Source: an uncultured Bacteroidales bacterium (lineage in GTDB: Bacteria > Bacteroidota > Bacteroidia > Bacteroidales > Paludibacteraceae). From it: a stretch of 64,000 bases of DNA. The stretch is from positions 1-64,000 of the forward strand of contig CACZEL010000022.1 in assembly GCA_902780235.1 (NCBI GenBank), read 5' to 3'. The position numbers were made by a program, and so were the translations under genes. Of this stretch, positions 35,467 to 45,488 are shown piece by piece (position 1 is the first letter of the stretch; each line of letters starts with the position of its first letter). The notes beneath the pieces were generated by a model. The model did no database searches and was not told where the DNA came from. It saw nothing but the letters and a program-made list of their open reading frames with translations.

Positions 35467-38400
35467 TTATTCCATATTGATACTAAGTGCAAGACCTTGC
35501 AACTCATGCAGGAGCACGTTGAGCGACTCCGGCAGACCCGGTGTCGGGAACGGTTCACCTTTGACGATGGCCTCGTAGGTACGAGCACGACCGGTGACAT
35601 CATCGGACTTGATGGTGAGGATCTCCTGGAGCACGTGCGCAGCACCGTGTGCTTCGAGTGCCCAAACCTCCATCTCACCGAAACGCTGACCACCGAACTG
35701 TGCCTTACCGCCGAGCGGCTGCTGGGTGATGAGGCTGTACGGACCGATCGAACGTGCGTGCATCTTATCATCGACCATGTGACCGAGTTTCATGAAGTAG
35801 GTCACGCCGACGGTAGCCATCTGGTCGAACGGTTCGCCCGTCTCACCATCGTAGAGCTGTGTCTTACCACCACGCGGCAGACCGGCTTTGTCGGTCCACT
35901 CGTCGAGCTGCTCCATGGTACAACCGTCGAAGATCGGGGTCGAGAATTTGACACCCAGCTCCTGACCGGCCCAACCGAGGACAGCCTCGAAGATCTGACC
36001 GATGTTCATACGGGAAGGCACACCCATCGGGTTGAGGACGATATCCACCGGCGTACCATCTGCGAGGAACGGCATGTCCTCGACACGTACGATCTTGGAT
36101 ACGATACCCTTGTTACCGTGACGACCTGCCATCTTATCACCTACGCGGATCTTACGACGTTTCGCGACATAGACCTTCGCCATCTGGATGATGCCGTTGG
36201 GCAGTTCGTCGCCGATGGTGAGGTTGAATTTATCGCGCTTGAGTTGCGCGTCCATCTCCCTGTATTTGGCGATATAATTGAGGATACACTGCGAAACGAG
36301 TTCGTTCTTGTGCTCGTCAGCGGTCCACCCCTCGTGGAGGACAGAGAAGAAGTCGATCTCGTTGAGACGCTCCTTGCTGAAATGCTGTCCCTTGGCGATG
36401 AGTTCGGTACCGAGGATATCCTTGACGGAAAGGGCTTGACGGCCATTGAGGATGTGATAGAGTTTCTCGATGAGCAGGTCGCGAAGCGCCTCTGTCTTCT
36501 CGCGGAACTTCAGATCCATCTTCTGCATGGTCTCCTTATCGTCCATCTTCTGCTTGCGGTCTTTGTTCGCACGGCAGTAGAGTTTTCTATCGATGATGAT
36601 ACCGTCGAGCGACGGGCTGCACTTGAGGGAAGCGTCCTTGACGTCTCCGGCTTTGTCACCGAAGATAGCCTTGAGGAGTTTCTCCTCCGGACTCGGGTCG
36701 GTCTCGCCCTTCGGCGTGATCTTACCGATGAGGATATCACCCGGTTGTACGTATGCACCGATACGGATGAGACCGTTCTCGTCGAGGTCTTTGGTAGCGT
36801 CCTCGGAGATATTGGGGATATCAGAGGTGAATTCCTCCATGCCGCGCTTGGTGTCACGTACCTCGAGCAGCTGCTCTACGACGTGTACGGAGGTGTACAT
36901 ATCCTCGCGAACGATACGCTCGGAGAGGACGATGGCATCCTCGTAGTTGTAACCCTTCCAAGGGATATACGCTACCTTGAGGTTCTTACCGAGTGCCAAC
37001 TCACCGCCTTGGGTGGCATAACCCTCGGTCAACATCTGACCCTTGGTCACCTTGTCGCCCTTGCGAACGAGCGGGTGGAGGTCGATGGTCGTGTTCTGGT
37101 TGGTCTTCTCAAACTTCGGCATCTTATACTCTTTCTCTGCGGGCTCGAAGGAGATGAACTCCTCTTCCTCAGAGCGGTCGTACTTGATACGAATGATGTC
37201 GGCATCGACATAGGTGACCGTACCGTCGCCTTCGGCGATGAACTGTGTACGGCTGTCGGTAACGAGTTGCTCCTCGATACCGGTACCTACGATCGGCGCC
37301 TCGGAGGTGATCAGAGGTACGGCCTGGCGCATCATGTTCGATCCCATGAGGGCACGGTGAGCATCATCGTGCTCGAGGAACGGGATGAGCGCAGCAGCGA
37401 CCGAAGCGATCTGGCACGGAGCGACGTCCATGAGGTTAACCTCCGACGGTGCAACAACCGGGAAGTCGGCACCGAGACGGGTCTTGACCTTGGTACGGAT
37501 AAAACTACCGTCCTCGCGGAGCGGCGCGTTACCCTGTGCTACCACCTGGTTCTCCTCATCTTCGGCGGTCAGGTAAACGACATGGTCGTTATCGAGGTCC
37601 ACGATGCTGTTAGCTACCTTACGATACGGGGTCTCGATGAAACCGAGATCGTTGATCTTGGCGTAGATACACATGGAGGAGATAAGACCGATGTTCGGTC
37701 CTTCCGGCGTCTCGATAGGACAGAGACGGCCGTAGTGGGTATAGTGTACGTCTCGCACCTCGAATCCGGCACGGTCACGACTCAGACCACCGGGACCCAG
37801 AGCCGACATACGGCGCTTATGGGTGATCTCGGCGAGCGGGTTCTGCTGGTCCATGAACTGGCTCAGCGCGTTGGTACCGAAATAAGAGTTGATGATCGAG
37901 GAGATTGACTTGGCGTTGATCAGGTCGGTCGGCGCAAAGACCTCGTTGTCACGCACGTTCATTCGCTCACGAACGGTACGAGCCATACGAGCCAGACCGA
38001 TACCGAACTGGTTGTAGAGCTGCTCACCGACGGTACGAACACGACGGTTGGACAAGTGGTCGATATCATCCACCTCGGCGTTAGAGTTGATGAGCATGAC
38101 GAGGTACTTGATGATCTCGATCATGTCTTCTTTGGTCAGGACACGAGTGTCCTCCGGGATCGACATGTTCAGTTTGCGGTTGATACGGTAACGACCTACC
38201 TCACCCAGGTCATAACGCTTCTGGGAGAAGAAGAGGTTCTGGATCATCTCTCGTGCCGTTGCATCATCGGCCGGCTCGGCGTTACGCAGTTGGCGGTAGA
38301 TATAGAGGACAGCCTCTTTCTCCGTCTTAGCCGGGTCTTTCTGCAGGGTGTTGAAGATGATGGAGAAGTCGTTCTCACGCTCCTGATCCTTGTGGAGCAG

Positions 38401-39279
38401 GACGGACTTGGATCCGGACTCAAGGATGATGTCGATGATCTCCGGGGTCAGTTCTTCCTCACGCTCAACGACGATCTGGTTACGCTCGATGGAGCTCACC
38501 TCACCGGTGTCCTCATCAACGAAGTCCTCGATGGTCGGTTTCATGACGTAACCGGCCAGTTTGCGACCCATGCAAGCCTCGAGTGCCTCACGATTGACCT
38601 TCACTTCCTCAGCGAGGTCGAAGCAGTTGAGGATGTCTTTGTCGGACTCAAAACCGATAGCACGCAGGAGGGTTGTCACCGGCAATTTCTTCTTACGGTC
38701 GATGTAAGCATACATGACCTTGTTGATGTCGGTAGCGAACTCGATCCATGAACCGCGGAACGGGATGATACGTGCCGAGTACAGTTTGGTACCATTCGAG
38801 TGGATAGACGTTCCGAAGAAGACACCCGGCGAACGGTGCAACTGCGAGACGATGACACGCTCAGCACCGTTGATGACGAACGTACCTTTCGGCGTCATGT
38901 AAGGGATGGTACCGAGATAGACATCGGAAACGACGGTATCGAAGTCCTCATGATCCGGATCGTCACAACTCAGACGCAATTTGGCTTTCAAAGGCACGGA
39001 ATAGGTCAAGCCGCGCTTGATGCACTCCTCGATGGAGTAGCGGGGACGGTCGACGCTGTAGTCCAAGAAAGCGAGCGTGAAGCTGTTACGGGTATCCTGA
39101 ATCGGAAAGTTCTCCGAGAATACCTTAAAGAGTCCCTCTTTACGACGCTGCTCAGGAGTCGAATCCATCTGCAGGAAGTCGGCGAAGGACTTCAGCTGAA
39201 TGTCGAGAAAGTCAGGATACGGCATATGCTTTTGCATACGGCTGAAATTGACTCTCTGCTGTTTTTTACTTGTAGCCAT
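35467..39279 (-). CDS. rpoB: DNA-directed RNA polymerase subunit beta
   Basis: This 1270-residue subunit contains [20 protein letters not shown], the rifampicin-region stretch [20 protein letters not shown] followed by [18 protein letters not shown], and [11 protein letters not shown]. The C-terminal [14 protein letters not shown] and [15 protein letters not shown] blocks that contact beta' and the active centre are also present. The rifampicin-binding positions visible here (Asp, His and Ser/Leu equivalents in this stretch) look wild type. It is separated from rplL by a 234-base spacer with two hairpins, a likely attenuation or processing point that sets the ratio of polymerase to ribosomal proteins. 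Confidence 0.99.
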   Translation of the reverse strand: MATSKKQQRVNFSRMQKHMPYPDFLDIQLKSFADFLQMDSTPEQRRKEGLFKVFSENFPIQDTRNSFTLAFLDYSVDRPRYSIEECIKRGLTYSVPLKAKLRLSCDDPDHEDFDTVVSDVYLGTIPYMTPKGTFVINGAERVIVSQLHRSPGVFFGTSIHSNGTKLYSARIIPFRGSWIEFATDINKVMYAYIDRKKKLPVTTLLRAIGFESDKDILNCFDLAEEVKVNREALEACMGRKLAGYVMKPTIEDFVDEDTGEVSSIERNQIVVEREEELTPEIIDIILESGSKSVLLHKDQERENDFSIIFNTLQKDPAKTEKEAVLYIYRQLRNAEPADDATAREMIQNLFFSQKRYDLGEVGRYRINRKLNMSIPEDTRVLTKEDMIEIIKYLVMLINSNAEVDDIDHLSNRRVRTVGEQLYNQFGIGLARMARTVRERMNVRDNEVFAPTDLINAKSISSIINSYFGTNALSQFMDQQNPLAEITHKRRMSALGPGGLSRDRAGFEVRDVHYTHYGRLCPIETPEGPNIGLISSMCIYAKINDLGFIETPYRKVANSIVDLDNDHVVYLTAEDEENQVVAQGNAPLREDGSFIRTKVKTRLGADFPVVAPSEVNLMDVAPCQIASVAAALIPFLEHDDAHRALMGSNMMRQAVPLITSEAPIVGTGIEEQLVTDSRTQFIAEGDGTVTYVDADIIRIKYDRSEEEEFISFEPAEKEYKMPKFEKTNQNTTIDLHPLVRKGDKVTKGQMLTEGYATQGGELALGKNLKVAYIPWKGYNYEDAIVLSERIVREDMYTSVHVVEQLLEVRDTKRGMEEFTSDIPNISEDATKDLDENGLIRIGAYVQPGDILIGKITPKGETDPSPEEKLLKAIFGDKAGDVKDASLKCSPSLDGIIIDRKLYCRANKDRKQKMDDKETMQKMDLKFREKTEALRDLLIEKLYHILNGRQALSVKDILGTELIAKGQHFSKERLNEIDFFSVLHEGWTADEHKNELVSQCILNYIAKYREMDAQLKRDKFNLTIGDELPNGIIQMAKVYVAKRRKIRVGDKMAGRHGNKGIVSKIVRVEDMPFLADGTPVDIVLNPMGVPSRMNIGQIFEAVLGWAGQELGVKFSTPIFDGCTMEQLDEWTDKAGLPRGGKTQLYDGETGEPFDQMATVGVTYFMKLGHMVDDKMHARSIGPYSLITQQPLGGKAQFGGQRFGEMEVWALEAHGAAHVLQEILTIKSDDVTGRARTYEAIVKGEPFPTPGLPESLNVLLHELQGLALSINME

Positions 39280-39440
39280 TATTTTAGATGGTTAATAATT
39301 GTTTAACAGAATAAAACTGTTGGTAATGAATAATTTAAATCTAAATCGGCGGTGATTTCTTTTATAGTATTTTAACTTTCACCCTACAATAATTACCAAA
39401 TTTTTCAGTTTTTTAATCATCCTGTCTTAATGAGCAGAAA

Positions 39441-39497
39441 AGGTTTAGACCCCCATTTGCATAGGGATCTAAACCTGATCCACTCGAATTAGAGTGG
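39441..39497 (-). promoter_or_regulatory. Two stem-loops in the rplL-rpoB spacer (attenuator/processing site)
   Basis: CCACTC...GAGTGG (39480-39497) and AGGTTTAGA...TCTAAACCT (39441-39476) lie after the rplL stop and before rpoB. Neither is followed by a U-run on the minus strand, so partial termination or RNase III cleavage is more likely than full termination. The rest of the spacer (39280-39440) is A+T-rich with no gene. Confidence 0.6.
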
Positions 39498-39513
39498 TTG
39501 GTTGGGGGAGGTA

Positions 39514-39894
39514 TTACTTGAGTTCTACCTCAGCGCCTACCTCTTCGAGGGCTTTCTTCAGAGCCTCAGCGGTAGCTTTGTCAACGCCTTCCTTAACGTT
39601 AGCCGGAGCAGCGTCTACGATGTCCTTAGCCTCTTTCAGGCCAAGACCGGTTTGCTCCTTAACGGCCTTAACAACCTGGAGCTTGTTAGCGCCTGCGCTC
39701 TTGAGAACTACGTCGAACGAGGTCTTCTCCTCTGCTGCCTCAGCAGCTGCACCAGCAGCAGGAGCAGCAGCAACTGCTACAGCTGCAGCAGCCGGCTCGA
39801 TTCCGTACTCCTCTTTGAGGATAGTAGCGAGTTCATTTACTTCCTTAACGGTAAGGTTAACTAATGTTTCAGCAATAACTTTAAGATCTGCCAT
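39514..39894 (-). CDS. rplL: 50S ribosomal protein L7/L12
   Basis: This 126-residue acidic stalk protein has an N-terminal dimerisation domain ([20 protein letters not shown]-like start at residues 5-40), an Ala-rich hinge (about 38-58) and the C-terminal factor-binding domain with [20 protein letters not shown] and [20 protein letters not shown]. It forms the stalk that recruits EF-Tu, EF-G and other GTPases. It is 61 bases after rplJ, the usual L10-L7/L12 pair. Confidence 0.98.
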   Translation of the reverse strand: MADLKVIAETLVNLTVKEVNELATILKEEYGIEPAAAAVAVAAAPAAGAAAEAAEEKTSFDVVLKSAGANKLQVVKAVKEQTGLGLKEAKDIVDAAPANVKEGVDKATAEALKKALEEVGAEVELK

Positions 39895-39955
39895 GATCGT
39901 ATAAATTTTAAATGTTTTTTAATTCAGTTTGTTTTGTTTCCTAGGATTCCTAGTT

Positions 39956-40483
39956 TTAGGCGCGCTCCTCCAAAGTTTTGAGCACTCCGTGAATTGTGTT
40001 CTTCCCGCTTTCGAGAGCCGAGATAACGTTCTTCGCAGGCGATTGCAGCAATGCAACGAGTTCTGCGATGAGTTCGTTCTTGGACTTGATCGTGCAGAGG
40101 AAGTCGAGGTTTTGCTTACCAACGTAGATAGTCTCTTCTACGTAAGCAGCTTTGAGTTGCGGCTTAGCCTCACCTGTCTTGTCGCCCTTGGTGAACTCTT
40201 TGATGAGTTTAGCAGGTGCGTTACCGGTGTTGCTCAGCATGAGTGCAGTGTTACCCTTGAGTGCTTCGAAGATCTCTGCATCGATGCCCTTTGCTTCGAG
40301 GGCCTTCTGGAGCAGTGTGTTCTTAGCTACCAAGAGTTTGATATCCTGCTTGAAGCATGCGCGACGCAGGTCACTGGTCTTCGCAGCATTCAGACCCTCG
40401 ATGTTAACGAGGTAGAAATGTGCGTATTCAGCCAGTTGAGCGCCAAGAGCTTCAATGACGAGATTTTTATCTTCCTTTTTCAT
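39956..40483 (-). CDS. rplJ: 50S ribosomal protein L10
   Basis: This 175-residue stalk base protein binds 23S rRNA through its N-terminal domain (FYLVNIEGLNAAKTSDLRRA, CFKQDIKLLVAKNTLLQKAL) and holds L7/L12 dimers through a C-terminal helix. The length is normal. It sits between rplA and rplL. An L10-binding autoregulatory leader is usual in this operon, but the 23-base gap to rplA is too short for one here. Confidence 0.97.
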   Translation of the reverse strand: MKKEDKNLVIEALGAQLAEYAHFYLVNIEGLNAAKTSDLRRACFKQDIKLLVAKNTLLQKALEAKGIDAEIFEALKGNTALMLSNTGNAPAKLIKEFTKGDKTGEAKPQLKAAYVEETIYVGKQNLDFLCTIKSKNELIAELVALLQSPAKNVISALESGKNTIHGVLKTLEERA

Positions 40484-40506
40484 ACTTGTCTGTAAATTTT
40501 AAGAGA

Positions 40507-41196
40507 TTAAAGCGATTTGGTATCGATCTTAATACCCTGACTCATAGTGCTGGAAAGATAAACGCTCTTGATGTACTCACCTTTAGATACAGCCGGCTTG
40601 AGGTGCTTGATCGTGTCGATGAACGCGAGTGCGTTCTCCGCGATCTTGTCAGCGCTGAAGCTTACTTTACCGATGGAGGTATGTACAATACCGAACTTGT
40701 CAACCTTGAAGTCGATCTTACCGCCCTTAACCTCTTTAACAGCTTTCGCTACGTCCATGGTAACGGTACCGCTCTTGGGGTTCGGCATGAGTCCGCGAGG
40801 ACCGAGCACGCGACCGAGAGCACCGATCTTACCCATGATCTGAGGTTGGGTGATGATGACGTCAATGTCCGTCCATCCACCTTTGATCTTTTCAATATAT
40901 TCATCCAGACCAACGTAGTCAGCACCTGCCTCTTTAGCAGCTGCCTCCTGATCCGGAGTACACAATGCGAGAACGCGAACAACTTTACCCGTTCCGTTAG
41001 GGAGTGCAACGACGCCACGAACCATTTGGTTAGCCTTACGCGGGTCAACACCCAGACGTACGTCGATATCTACACTTGCATCGAACTTTGTGGTAGTGAT
41101 CTCTTTTACGAGAGCAGCTGCCTCTTCGATGGTGTACAGCTTACCTGCTTCAATCTTCTCAGCAGCAAGCTTCTGTTTTTTTGTCAGTTTTGCCAT
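40507..41196 (-). CDS. rplA: 50S ribosomal protein L1
   Basis: This 229-residue L1-stalk protein has the start [40 protein letters not shown], the signature [20 protein letters not shown] and the RNA-binding block [20 protein letters not shown]. It controls E-site tRNA release, and in many bacteria it represses its own mRNA. It is 23 bases after rplK and part of the same transcript. Confidence 0.98.
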   Translation of the reverse strand: MAKLTKKQKLAAEKIEAGKLYTIEEAAALVKEITTTKFDASVDIDVRLGVDPRKANQMVRGVVALPNGTGKVVRVLALCTPDQEAAAKEAGADYVGLDEYIEKIKGGWTDIDVIITQPQIMGKIGALGRVLGPRGLMPNPKSGTVTMDVAKAVKEVKGGKIDFKVDKFGIVHTSIGKVSFSADKIAENALAFIDTIKHLKPAVSKGEYIKSVYLSSTMSQGIKIDTKSL

Positions 41197-41219
41197 AATT
41201 GTTGATTGATTGAAATAGG

Positions 41220-41642
41220 TTATTTAACTACGATACCCATACTGCGAGCAGTACCCTTGACCATCTTGAGCGCGGACTCTACGGTGAAGCAGTTGAGGTC
41301 CACCATCTTGTCCTGTGCGATCTGCGTTGCTTGTTCCTCCGTGATCGTTGCTACTTTGGTACGGTTCGGTTGATCCGATCCGCTCTTCACCTTAGCAGCC
41401 TCGAGGAGCTGGATAGCTACAGGAGGAGTCTTTACGATGAAGTCAAAAGACTTGTCGACATAAACGGTAATGATAACAGGCAGCACTTTACCTGCCTTGT
41501 CTTGCGTTCTGGCATTGAACTGTTTGCAGAACTCCATGATGTTCACACCCTTCGAACCCAGAGCCGGGCCTACCGGAGGTGCAGGGTTGGCTGCGCCACC
41601 CTTGATTTGGAGTTTGATAAAACCAGCAATTTCTTTAGCCAT
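41220..41642 (-). CDS. rplK: 50S ribosomal protein L11
   Basis: This 140-residue protein binds the GTPase-associated region of 23S rRNA. Visible family blocks are [20 protein letters not shown] followed by [20 protein letters not shown] and the C-terminal RNA-binding signature [14 protein letters not shown]. It has normal length and lies 138 bases after nusG. That gap (41643-41780) has no gene. It includes two ctttcga heptamers at 41695-41708. Confidence 0.98.
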   Translation of the reverse strand: MAKEIAGFIKLQIKGGAANPAPPVGPALGSKGVNIMEFCKQFNARTQDKAGKVLPVIITVYVDKSFDFIVKTPPVAIQLLEAAKVKSGSDQPNRTKVATITEEQATQIAQDKMVDLNCFTVESALKMVKGTARSMGIVVK

Positions 41643-41780
41643 AGTTTTACGTTGTTAATAGTTTTTGGCCTGATAACGGGCTTTTGTCTTTTTTCTTTCG
41701 ACTTTCGACTAATTCACCCTCGGCCGGTTAATAAATTTTGAAACTATCGAGTAGTAACTAACGACTTGTAACGGAGTCTC

Positions 41781-42332
41781 CTACTCTTTTTCTACCTGGT
41801 TGTAGCCCAACTCCAGCGGAGTCTGGCGATCAAAGATCGTTACAACTACTTTGAGTTTGTGCTTATCCGCTGCCACCTCTTGGATAGTACCCTTGAAGCC
41901 GTTGAACGGACCGTCGACCACCTTGACGCTCTCGCCGACAAGGAATTCGATTTCGCTTGCCGCGCGAACCTCGCTTTCGCTAGCCAGACCAACGAGTTTG
42001 TTGACCTCAGCCTGCGAAACCGGTCTCGGTTTGACGGTCGTCTTACCGCCGCTCAGGAAACCCAATACGTTCGGGATGTTACGCAAGAGCGGGAAGCTCT
42101 CGTCGCACAGGTAGCACTCTACGAGCAGATAACCCGGGAGGAGATTGCGCTCCTTCTCCGTACGTTTTCCATTCTTCAGGGTAACTACTTTCTCCCGCGG
42201 GATGAGCACTTGCGACACATACTCACGGAAAAGCGAACTCGATACCAGAGCATTATTGATATACTCCTCTACCTTGTTCTCCTTACCGCTGATAGCGCGC
42301 AACACGTACCATTGTTTTTTGTTCTCAGCCAT
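41781..42332 (-). CDS. nusG: Transcription termination/antitermination factor NusG
   Basis: This 183-residue protein has an NGN domain (KQWYVLRAISGKENKVEEYI, then LLPGYLLVECYL and LRNIPNVLGFLSGG) that spans the polymerase clamp, and a C-terminal KOW domain (GESVKVVDGPFNGFKGTIQE) that contacts Rho or ribosomal protein S10. It is in the usual secE-nusG-rplK order. A heptanucleotide array fills most of the short gap to secE. Confidence 0.97.
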   Translation of the reverse strand: MAENKKQWYVLRAISGKENKVEEYINNALVSSSLFREYVSQVLIPREKVVTLKNGKRTEKERNLLPGYLLVECYLCDESFPLLRNIPNVLGFLSGGKTTVKPRPVSQAEVNKLVGLASESEVRAASEIEFLVGESVKVVDGPFNGFKGTIQEVAADKHKLKVVVTIFDRQTPLELGYNQVEKE

Positions 42333-42367
42333 ACTTTAAAGTTGAATGTTTAAAGTTTAATGTTTAA
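42333..42367. repeat. Heptanucleotide array between secE and nusG
   Basis: Five heptamers: actttaa, agttgaa, tgtttaa, agtttaa, tgtttaa. The same words recur at 46141-46175. Confidence 0.75.
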
Positions 42368-42372
42368 AGAAC

Positions 42373-42561
42373 TTAGAACAGACCATAAACGAAGGTCATG
42401 ATACTCTCAAAGCACCAGTCCATAAGCCACACGATGAGCGCTAAGATGATGGAAGCAATCAATACGATCACCGCGCTTTGTGCCAACTCCTTACGGGTAG
42501 GCCAGCTTACTTTGTGAACCAGTTCGTTGTACGATTCTTTTACGTTTTCTACAAAAGCCAT
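42373..42561 (-). CDS. secE: Preprotein translocase subunit SecE
   Basis: This is a 62-residue single-span protein. The family block YNELVHKVSWPTRKELAQSA precedes the hydrophobic helix (VIVLIASIILALIVWLMDW). SecE stabilises SecY in the inner-membrane Sec channel. The ATG at 42561 (MAFVENVKESY) is preferred over an earlier in-frame start at 42600 because it matches the family's usual N-terminus. It is followed by nusG. Confidence 0.95.
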   Translation of the reverse strand: MAFVENVKESYNELVHKVSWPTRKELAQSAVIVLIASIILALIVWLMDWCFESIMTFVYGLF

Positions 42562-42650
42562 ATTAGTAGATTTTTTATTATTCTTATTTGCGTAGCACAA
42601 TTCGGCTACAGCATGGGCTGAAGTCGAATTGGAAGCTATGTCTGTAACAT

Positions 42651-42713
42651 TGGTTATTGATGATTGGTTATTGATGATTGTTTCCTTTCACCTTTCACTT
42701 TTCACCTTTCACC
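42651..42713. repeat. Heptanucleotide array between tRNA-Trp and secE
   Basis: Nine heptamers in unbroken phase: tggttat, tgatgat, tggttat, tgatgat, tgtttcc, then four of the type tttcac(c/t). The word set changes midway but the seven-base period does not. Confidence 0.85.
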
Positions 42714-42720
42714 TTTTAGC

Positions 42721-42790
42721 ACGGAAGGCAGGAATCGAACCCACATTGACGGTTTTGGAGACCGCTTTCCTACCATTGGAAGACTTCCGT
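42721..42790 (-). tRNA. tRNA-Trp (CCA)
   Basis: The acceptor stem ACGGAAG/CTTCCGT, a D-arm CTTCC-AATGGTA-GGAAA and the anticodon loop CTCCAAA (anticodon CCA) are present, with a T-arm containing GGTTCGATTCC. No CCA tail is encoded. The position between tuf and secE is conserved in Bacteroidota. Confidence 0.93.
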
Positions 42791-42857
42791 TCGTCGGAAG
42801 CGGCGATCAATGATTACGTTACTACGTAACTAATGTAATTGTCGCGCTTCCTCCTCT

Positions 42858-42889
42858 TCATTCAACGAGCAGTTGTGCTCGTTGAATGA
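42858..42889 (-). terminator. Perfect stem-loop after tuf
   Basis: TCATTCAACGAGCA pairs fully with TGCTCGTTGAATGA around a 4-base loop, about 20 bases after the tuf stop. There is no U-run, so it may act as an mRNA end or processing signal that frees tRNA-Trp rather than as a complete terminator. Confidence 0.6.
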
Positions 42890-42909
42890 TTGAGGAATTC
42901 GATTGATTA

Positions 42910-44097
42910 TTAGTCAATCAGTTTGGTGATCTGACCAGAACCTACGGTACGTCCACCCTCACGGATTGCGAAACGCAGACCCTCAGAGCAAGCTACCGGA
43001 TAGATCAACTTAACAGTGATCTCGAGGTTATCGCCAGGCATTACCATCTCAGTTCCTTCCGGCAGAGTGATCTCACCGGTAACGTCCATTGTACGGATGT
43101 AGAACTGCGGACGATAGTGGTTGTGGAACGGAGTGTGACGGCCACCTTCCTCTTTCTTCAAGATATAAACGGAAGCCTTGAACTCACTGTACGGTTTAAC
43201 GCAACCCGGGTGAGTCAATACCATACCACGCTTAACCTCATCTTTGTCGATACCGCGGAGCAGCAGACCTACGTTATCACCAGCCTCACCTTGATCCAGC
43301 AATTTGCGGAACATCTCAACGCCGGTTACAACGCTCTTCTTACCTTCGCTACCCAGACCGATCAACTGAACCTCATCACCAACTTTGATGACACCGGTCT
43401 CAATACGACCCGTTGCAACAGTACCACGACCGGTGATCGAGAATACGTCCTCTACCGGCATCAGGAACGGTTTATCAACGGCACGTACAGGCAGTTGGAT
43501 CCAGTTGTCGCAAGCGTCCATCAGCTCGAGCACTTTCTCTTCCCACTCAGGAACACCGTTCAATGCACCAAGTGCAGAACCACGGATAACCGGAGTGTTG
43601 TCGCCGTCGAACTCATAGAAGCTGAGCAACTCACGCATTTCCATCTCAACGAGGTCAAGCATCTCAGGATCGTCAACCATATCGCACTTGTTCATGAATA
43701 CAACCAGGCGCGGTACGTTTACTTGGCGAGCCAAAAGGATGTGCTCACGAGTCTGAGGCATCGGACCGTCAGTAGCAGCTACTACGATGATAGCACCGTC
43801 CATCTGAGCAGCACCGGTTACCATGTTCTTTACATAGTCGGCGTGACCCGGGCAATCCACGTGAGCGTAGTGACGGTTAGCCGTCTGATACTCAACGTGA
43901 GCGGTGTTAATGGTAATACCACGCTCTTTCTCTTCCGGAGCGTTGTCAATAGAGTCGAACGAACGGAGCTCAGACAGACCTTTCTTTGCCAATACGGTAG
44001 TAATAGCAGCGGTCAGAGTCGTTTTTCCGTGGTCAACGTGACCGATGGTACCGATGTTAACGTGCGGTTTCGAACGGTCAAATTTTTCTTTTGCCAT
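42910..44097 (-). CDS. tuf: Elongation factor Tu
   Basis: This 395-residue GTPase delivers aminoacyl-tRNA to the ribosome. G-motifs are GHVDHGKTT (P-loop), the switch [21 protein letters not shown] (G3) and MNKCDMVDD (G4). Domains 2 and 3 follow with [13 protein letters not shown] and [17 protein letters not shown]. It has normal length. A promoter at 44485-44515 drives the tRNA genes and probably tuf as one transcript; the tRNA-Gly just before tuf is truncated. Confidence 0.99.
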   Translation of the reverse strand: MAKEKFDRSKPHVNIGTIGHVDHGKTTLTAAITTVLAKKGLSELRSFDSIDNAPEEKERGITINTAHVEYQTANRHYAHVDCPGHADYVKNMVTGAAQMDGAIIVVAATDGPMPQTREHILLARQVNVPRLVVFMNKCDMVDDPEMLDLVEMEMRELLSFYEFDGDNTPVIRGSALGALNGVPEWEEKVLELMDACDNWIQLPVRAVDKPFLMPVEDVFSITGRGTVATGRIETGVIKVGDEVQLIGLGSEGKKSVVTGVEMFRKLLDQGEAGDNVGLLLRGIDKDEVKRGMVLTHPGCVKPYSEFKASVYILKKEEGGRHTPFHNHYRPQFYIRTMDVTGEITLPEGTEMVMPGDNLEITVKLIYPVACSEGLRFAIREGGRTVGSGQITKLID

Positions 44098-44130
44098 AGT
44101 AATTCTTTAATTTTTATTAACGTTAATAAA

Positions 44131-44187
44131 CAAACCCGCGACCCCCAGCTTGGAAGGCTAGTGCTCTATCGACTGAGCTACTTTCGC
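44131..44187 (-). pseudogene. Truncated tRNA-Gly (UCC)
   Basis: The 5' acceptor strand GCGAAAG, the D-arm, an anticodon arm CTAGC-CTTCCAA-GCTGG (anticodon UCC), the variable loop and the T-stem strand GCGGG are present. The sequence departs from a tRNA inside the T-loop (GGTTTG), so the second T-stem strand and the 3' acceptor strand are absent. The tuf leader follows at once. The gene cannot yield a normal tRNA. In related genomes, as I recall, a complete tRNA-Gly and often a second tRNA-Thr stand here. Confidence 0.85.
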
Positions 44188-44216
44188 GTTAAACGAGAGA
44201 TTAGCTCTCGATTGTG

Positions 44217-44298
44217 TGGGTGCGGATGGATTCGAACCACCGAAGTCGAAGACAGCAGATTTACAGTCTGCCCCATTTGGCCACTCTGGAACACACCC
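44217..44298 (-). tRNA. tRNA-Tyr (GUA)
   Basis: A class II tRNA of about 82 bases has acceptor GGGTGTG/CGCACCC, anticodon arm GCAGA-CTGTAAA-TCTGC (anticodon GTA), a long variable arm and the T-arm GGTTCGAATCC. No CCA is encoded. Confidence 0.93.
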
Positions 44299-44313
44299 AT
44301 TTTTTCAATGTAC

Positions 44314-44376
44314 ACTTTAGCTTTTGGCTATTGGCTTTTAGCTAAGAGCTAACGGCTAACGGCTAACAGCTATATT
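44314..44376. repeat. Heptanucleotide array between tRNA-Thr and tRNA-Tyr
   Basis: Nine heptamers in phase: actttag, cttttgg, ctattgg, cttttag, ctaagag, ctaacgg, ctaacgg, ctaacag, ctatatt. Confidence 0.85.
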
Positions 44377-44377
44377 T

Positions 44378-44453
44378 TGGAGCCTCTAGTCGGACTCGAA
44401 CCAACGACCGCTGGATTACAAATCTAGTGCTCTACCAACTGAGCTATAGAGGC
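44378..44453 (-). tRNA. tRNA-Thr (UGU)
   Basis: Acceptor GCCTCTA/TAGAGGC, D-arm GCTCAGTTGGTAGAGC, anticodon loop TTTGTAA (anticodon TGT) and T-arm GGTTCGAGTCC are present. The 3' CCA is encoded (44378-44380). One pair of the anticodon stem is mismatched (A-C). Confidence 0.92.
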
Positions 44454-44484
44454 GCACTACCAACCTTTTGGTCGAAAGCGGGTG

Positions 44485-44515
44485 CAAAGGTACTGCTTTT
44501 TTTTGATATGACAAA
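44485..44515 (-). promoter_or_regulatory. Promoter of the tRNA-tuf transcript
   Basis: Minus strand: TTTG (44512-44515), 19 bases, TACCTTTG (44485-44492), about 35 bases before tRNA-Thr. Confidence 0.75.
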
Positions 44516-44552
44516 ATATTTTTGAAAAAAAATGCAAAAAATCGTCATTTTC

Positions 44553-45488
44553 TTACTTTTTACCCTCATTATTACCCTTTGCACGGGGGTGAGTCGCATT
44601 ATAAACGCGTTTTATCTGCTCAAAAGTGGTATGCGTGTAGATCGAGGTCGTACTGAGCGAAGCGTGACCTAAAAGTTCCTGAATCGTACGGATATCGGCG
44701 CCGTGATCCAACATGGTCGTCGCAAACGTATGGCGAAGCACGTGCGGAGAATGTTTCTTGAGCGTCGAGACCTCTCCCATGCGCGTGCGCACGATATTAT
44801 ATAAGGTGTATTTCGTCAAATTCGGGAAAAACCGGTCGTTTTCTCGAGATGTCGAGATCTCGAGGTCTCGAACCTCCATATACTTTTTGATCTGCTCGAT
44901 GAGTTTGTCGCCGATAGGCACGATACGCTCCTTGCGGCGTTTACCGAAGATACGGATCTGACCTTGGTTGAGGTCGATATCGGCATCGGTAAGGTTCAAC
45001 AGCTCTGCCTGACGCATTCCGGTTTGGTAGAGCAGCGAGATGATGAGATCATCTCTTAAGACCGTTTCACTGTTAGACCGCTTCGCTGTTGGATCGGCTT
45101 CGCCTGTTAGACCGTCCTGCGGACTGTTAGATAGCGCGCGTTGCATCTCCTCTTCGCGGAAGAAGACAGGAAGCGGTTTGTCGGCTTTGGGCGGGATGAT
45201 ACGGGCGGTGATATCCTTACTCACTTTGCCTTGCCGCAACAAGAACTTATAGAACGAGCGCAGGGCAGACAGACGACGCTTGACCGATCGCGGCGACAGA
45301 TGTTGCTCCTCGATCATATCCAGCATCCAAGCCTTCACGTCGCTCTCGTCCAAGTCTTCCGGCTTGAACTCCTCGGGCTCCCAACCCAAAAAACGGCAGA
45401 AGTCACGCAAGTCATCGCGATAGGCTTCTACCGTTCGTTCGGAGTATTTCCGCTCAACAGATATATAGTTCAAAAAATGTTGAATCAA
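44553..45488 (-). CDS. xerC: Tyrosine recombinase XerC/XerD
   Basis: This 311-residue site-specific recombinase resolves chromosome dimers. The core-binding domain (about 1-105) precedes the catalytic domain with TGMRQAELLNL (first Arg), FGKRRKERIVP (Lys), HVLRHTFAT (His-x-x-Arg-His), LLGHASLSTT (His) and SIYTHTT (nucleophile Tyr). The start is a TTG that overlaps the stop of the kinase gene upstream as TTGA, and no ATG in frame would give a full N-terminus. An insertion of about 25 residues (QDGLTGEADPTAKRSN) lies between the domains, encoded by imperfect ctgttag repeats at 45070-45130. The location before the tRNA-tuf genes suggests xerC, but xerD cannot be excluded. Confidence 0.88.
   Translation of the reverse strand: MIQHFLNYISVERKYSERTVEAYRDDLRDFCRFLGWEPEEFKPEDLDESDVKAWMLDMIEEQHLSPRSVKRRLSALRSFYKFLLRQGKVSKDITARIIPPKADKPLPVFFREEEMQRALSNSPQDGLTGEADPTAKRSNSETVLRDDLIISLLYQTGMRQAELLNLTDADIDLNQGQIRIFGKRRKERIVPIGDKLIEQIKKYMEVRDLEISTSRENDRFFPNLTKYTLYNIVRTRMGEVSTLKKHSPHVLRHTFATTMLDHGADIRTIQELLGHASLSTTSIYTHTTFEQIKRVYNATHPRAKGNNEGKK

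Noticed and set aside
31153-37908. A 2251-codon open frame on the plus strand opposite rpoC and rpoB
   Set aside because: It is the antisense shadow of two clearly identified genes. Its protein is made of codon-complement patterns (rich in D, E, V, L, T, R) with no domains.
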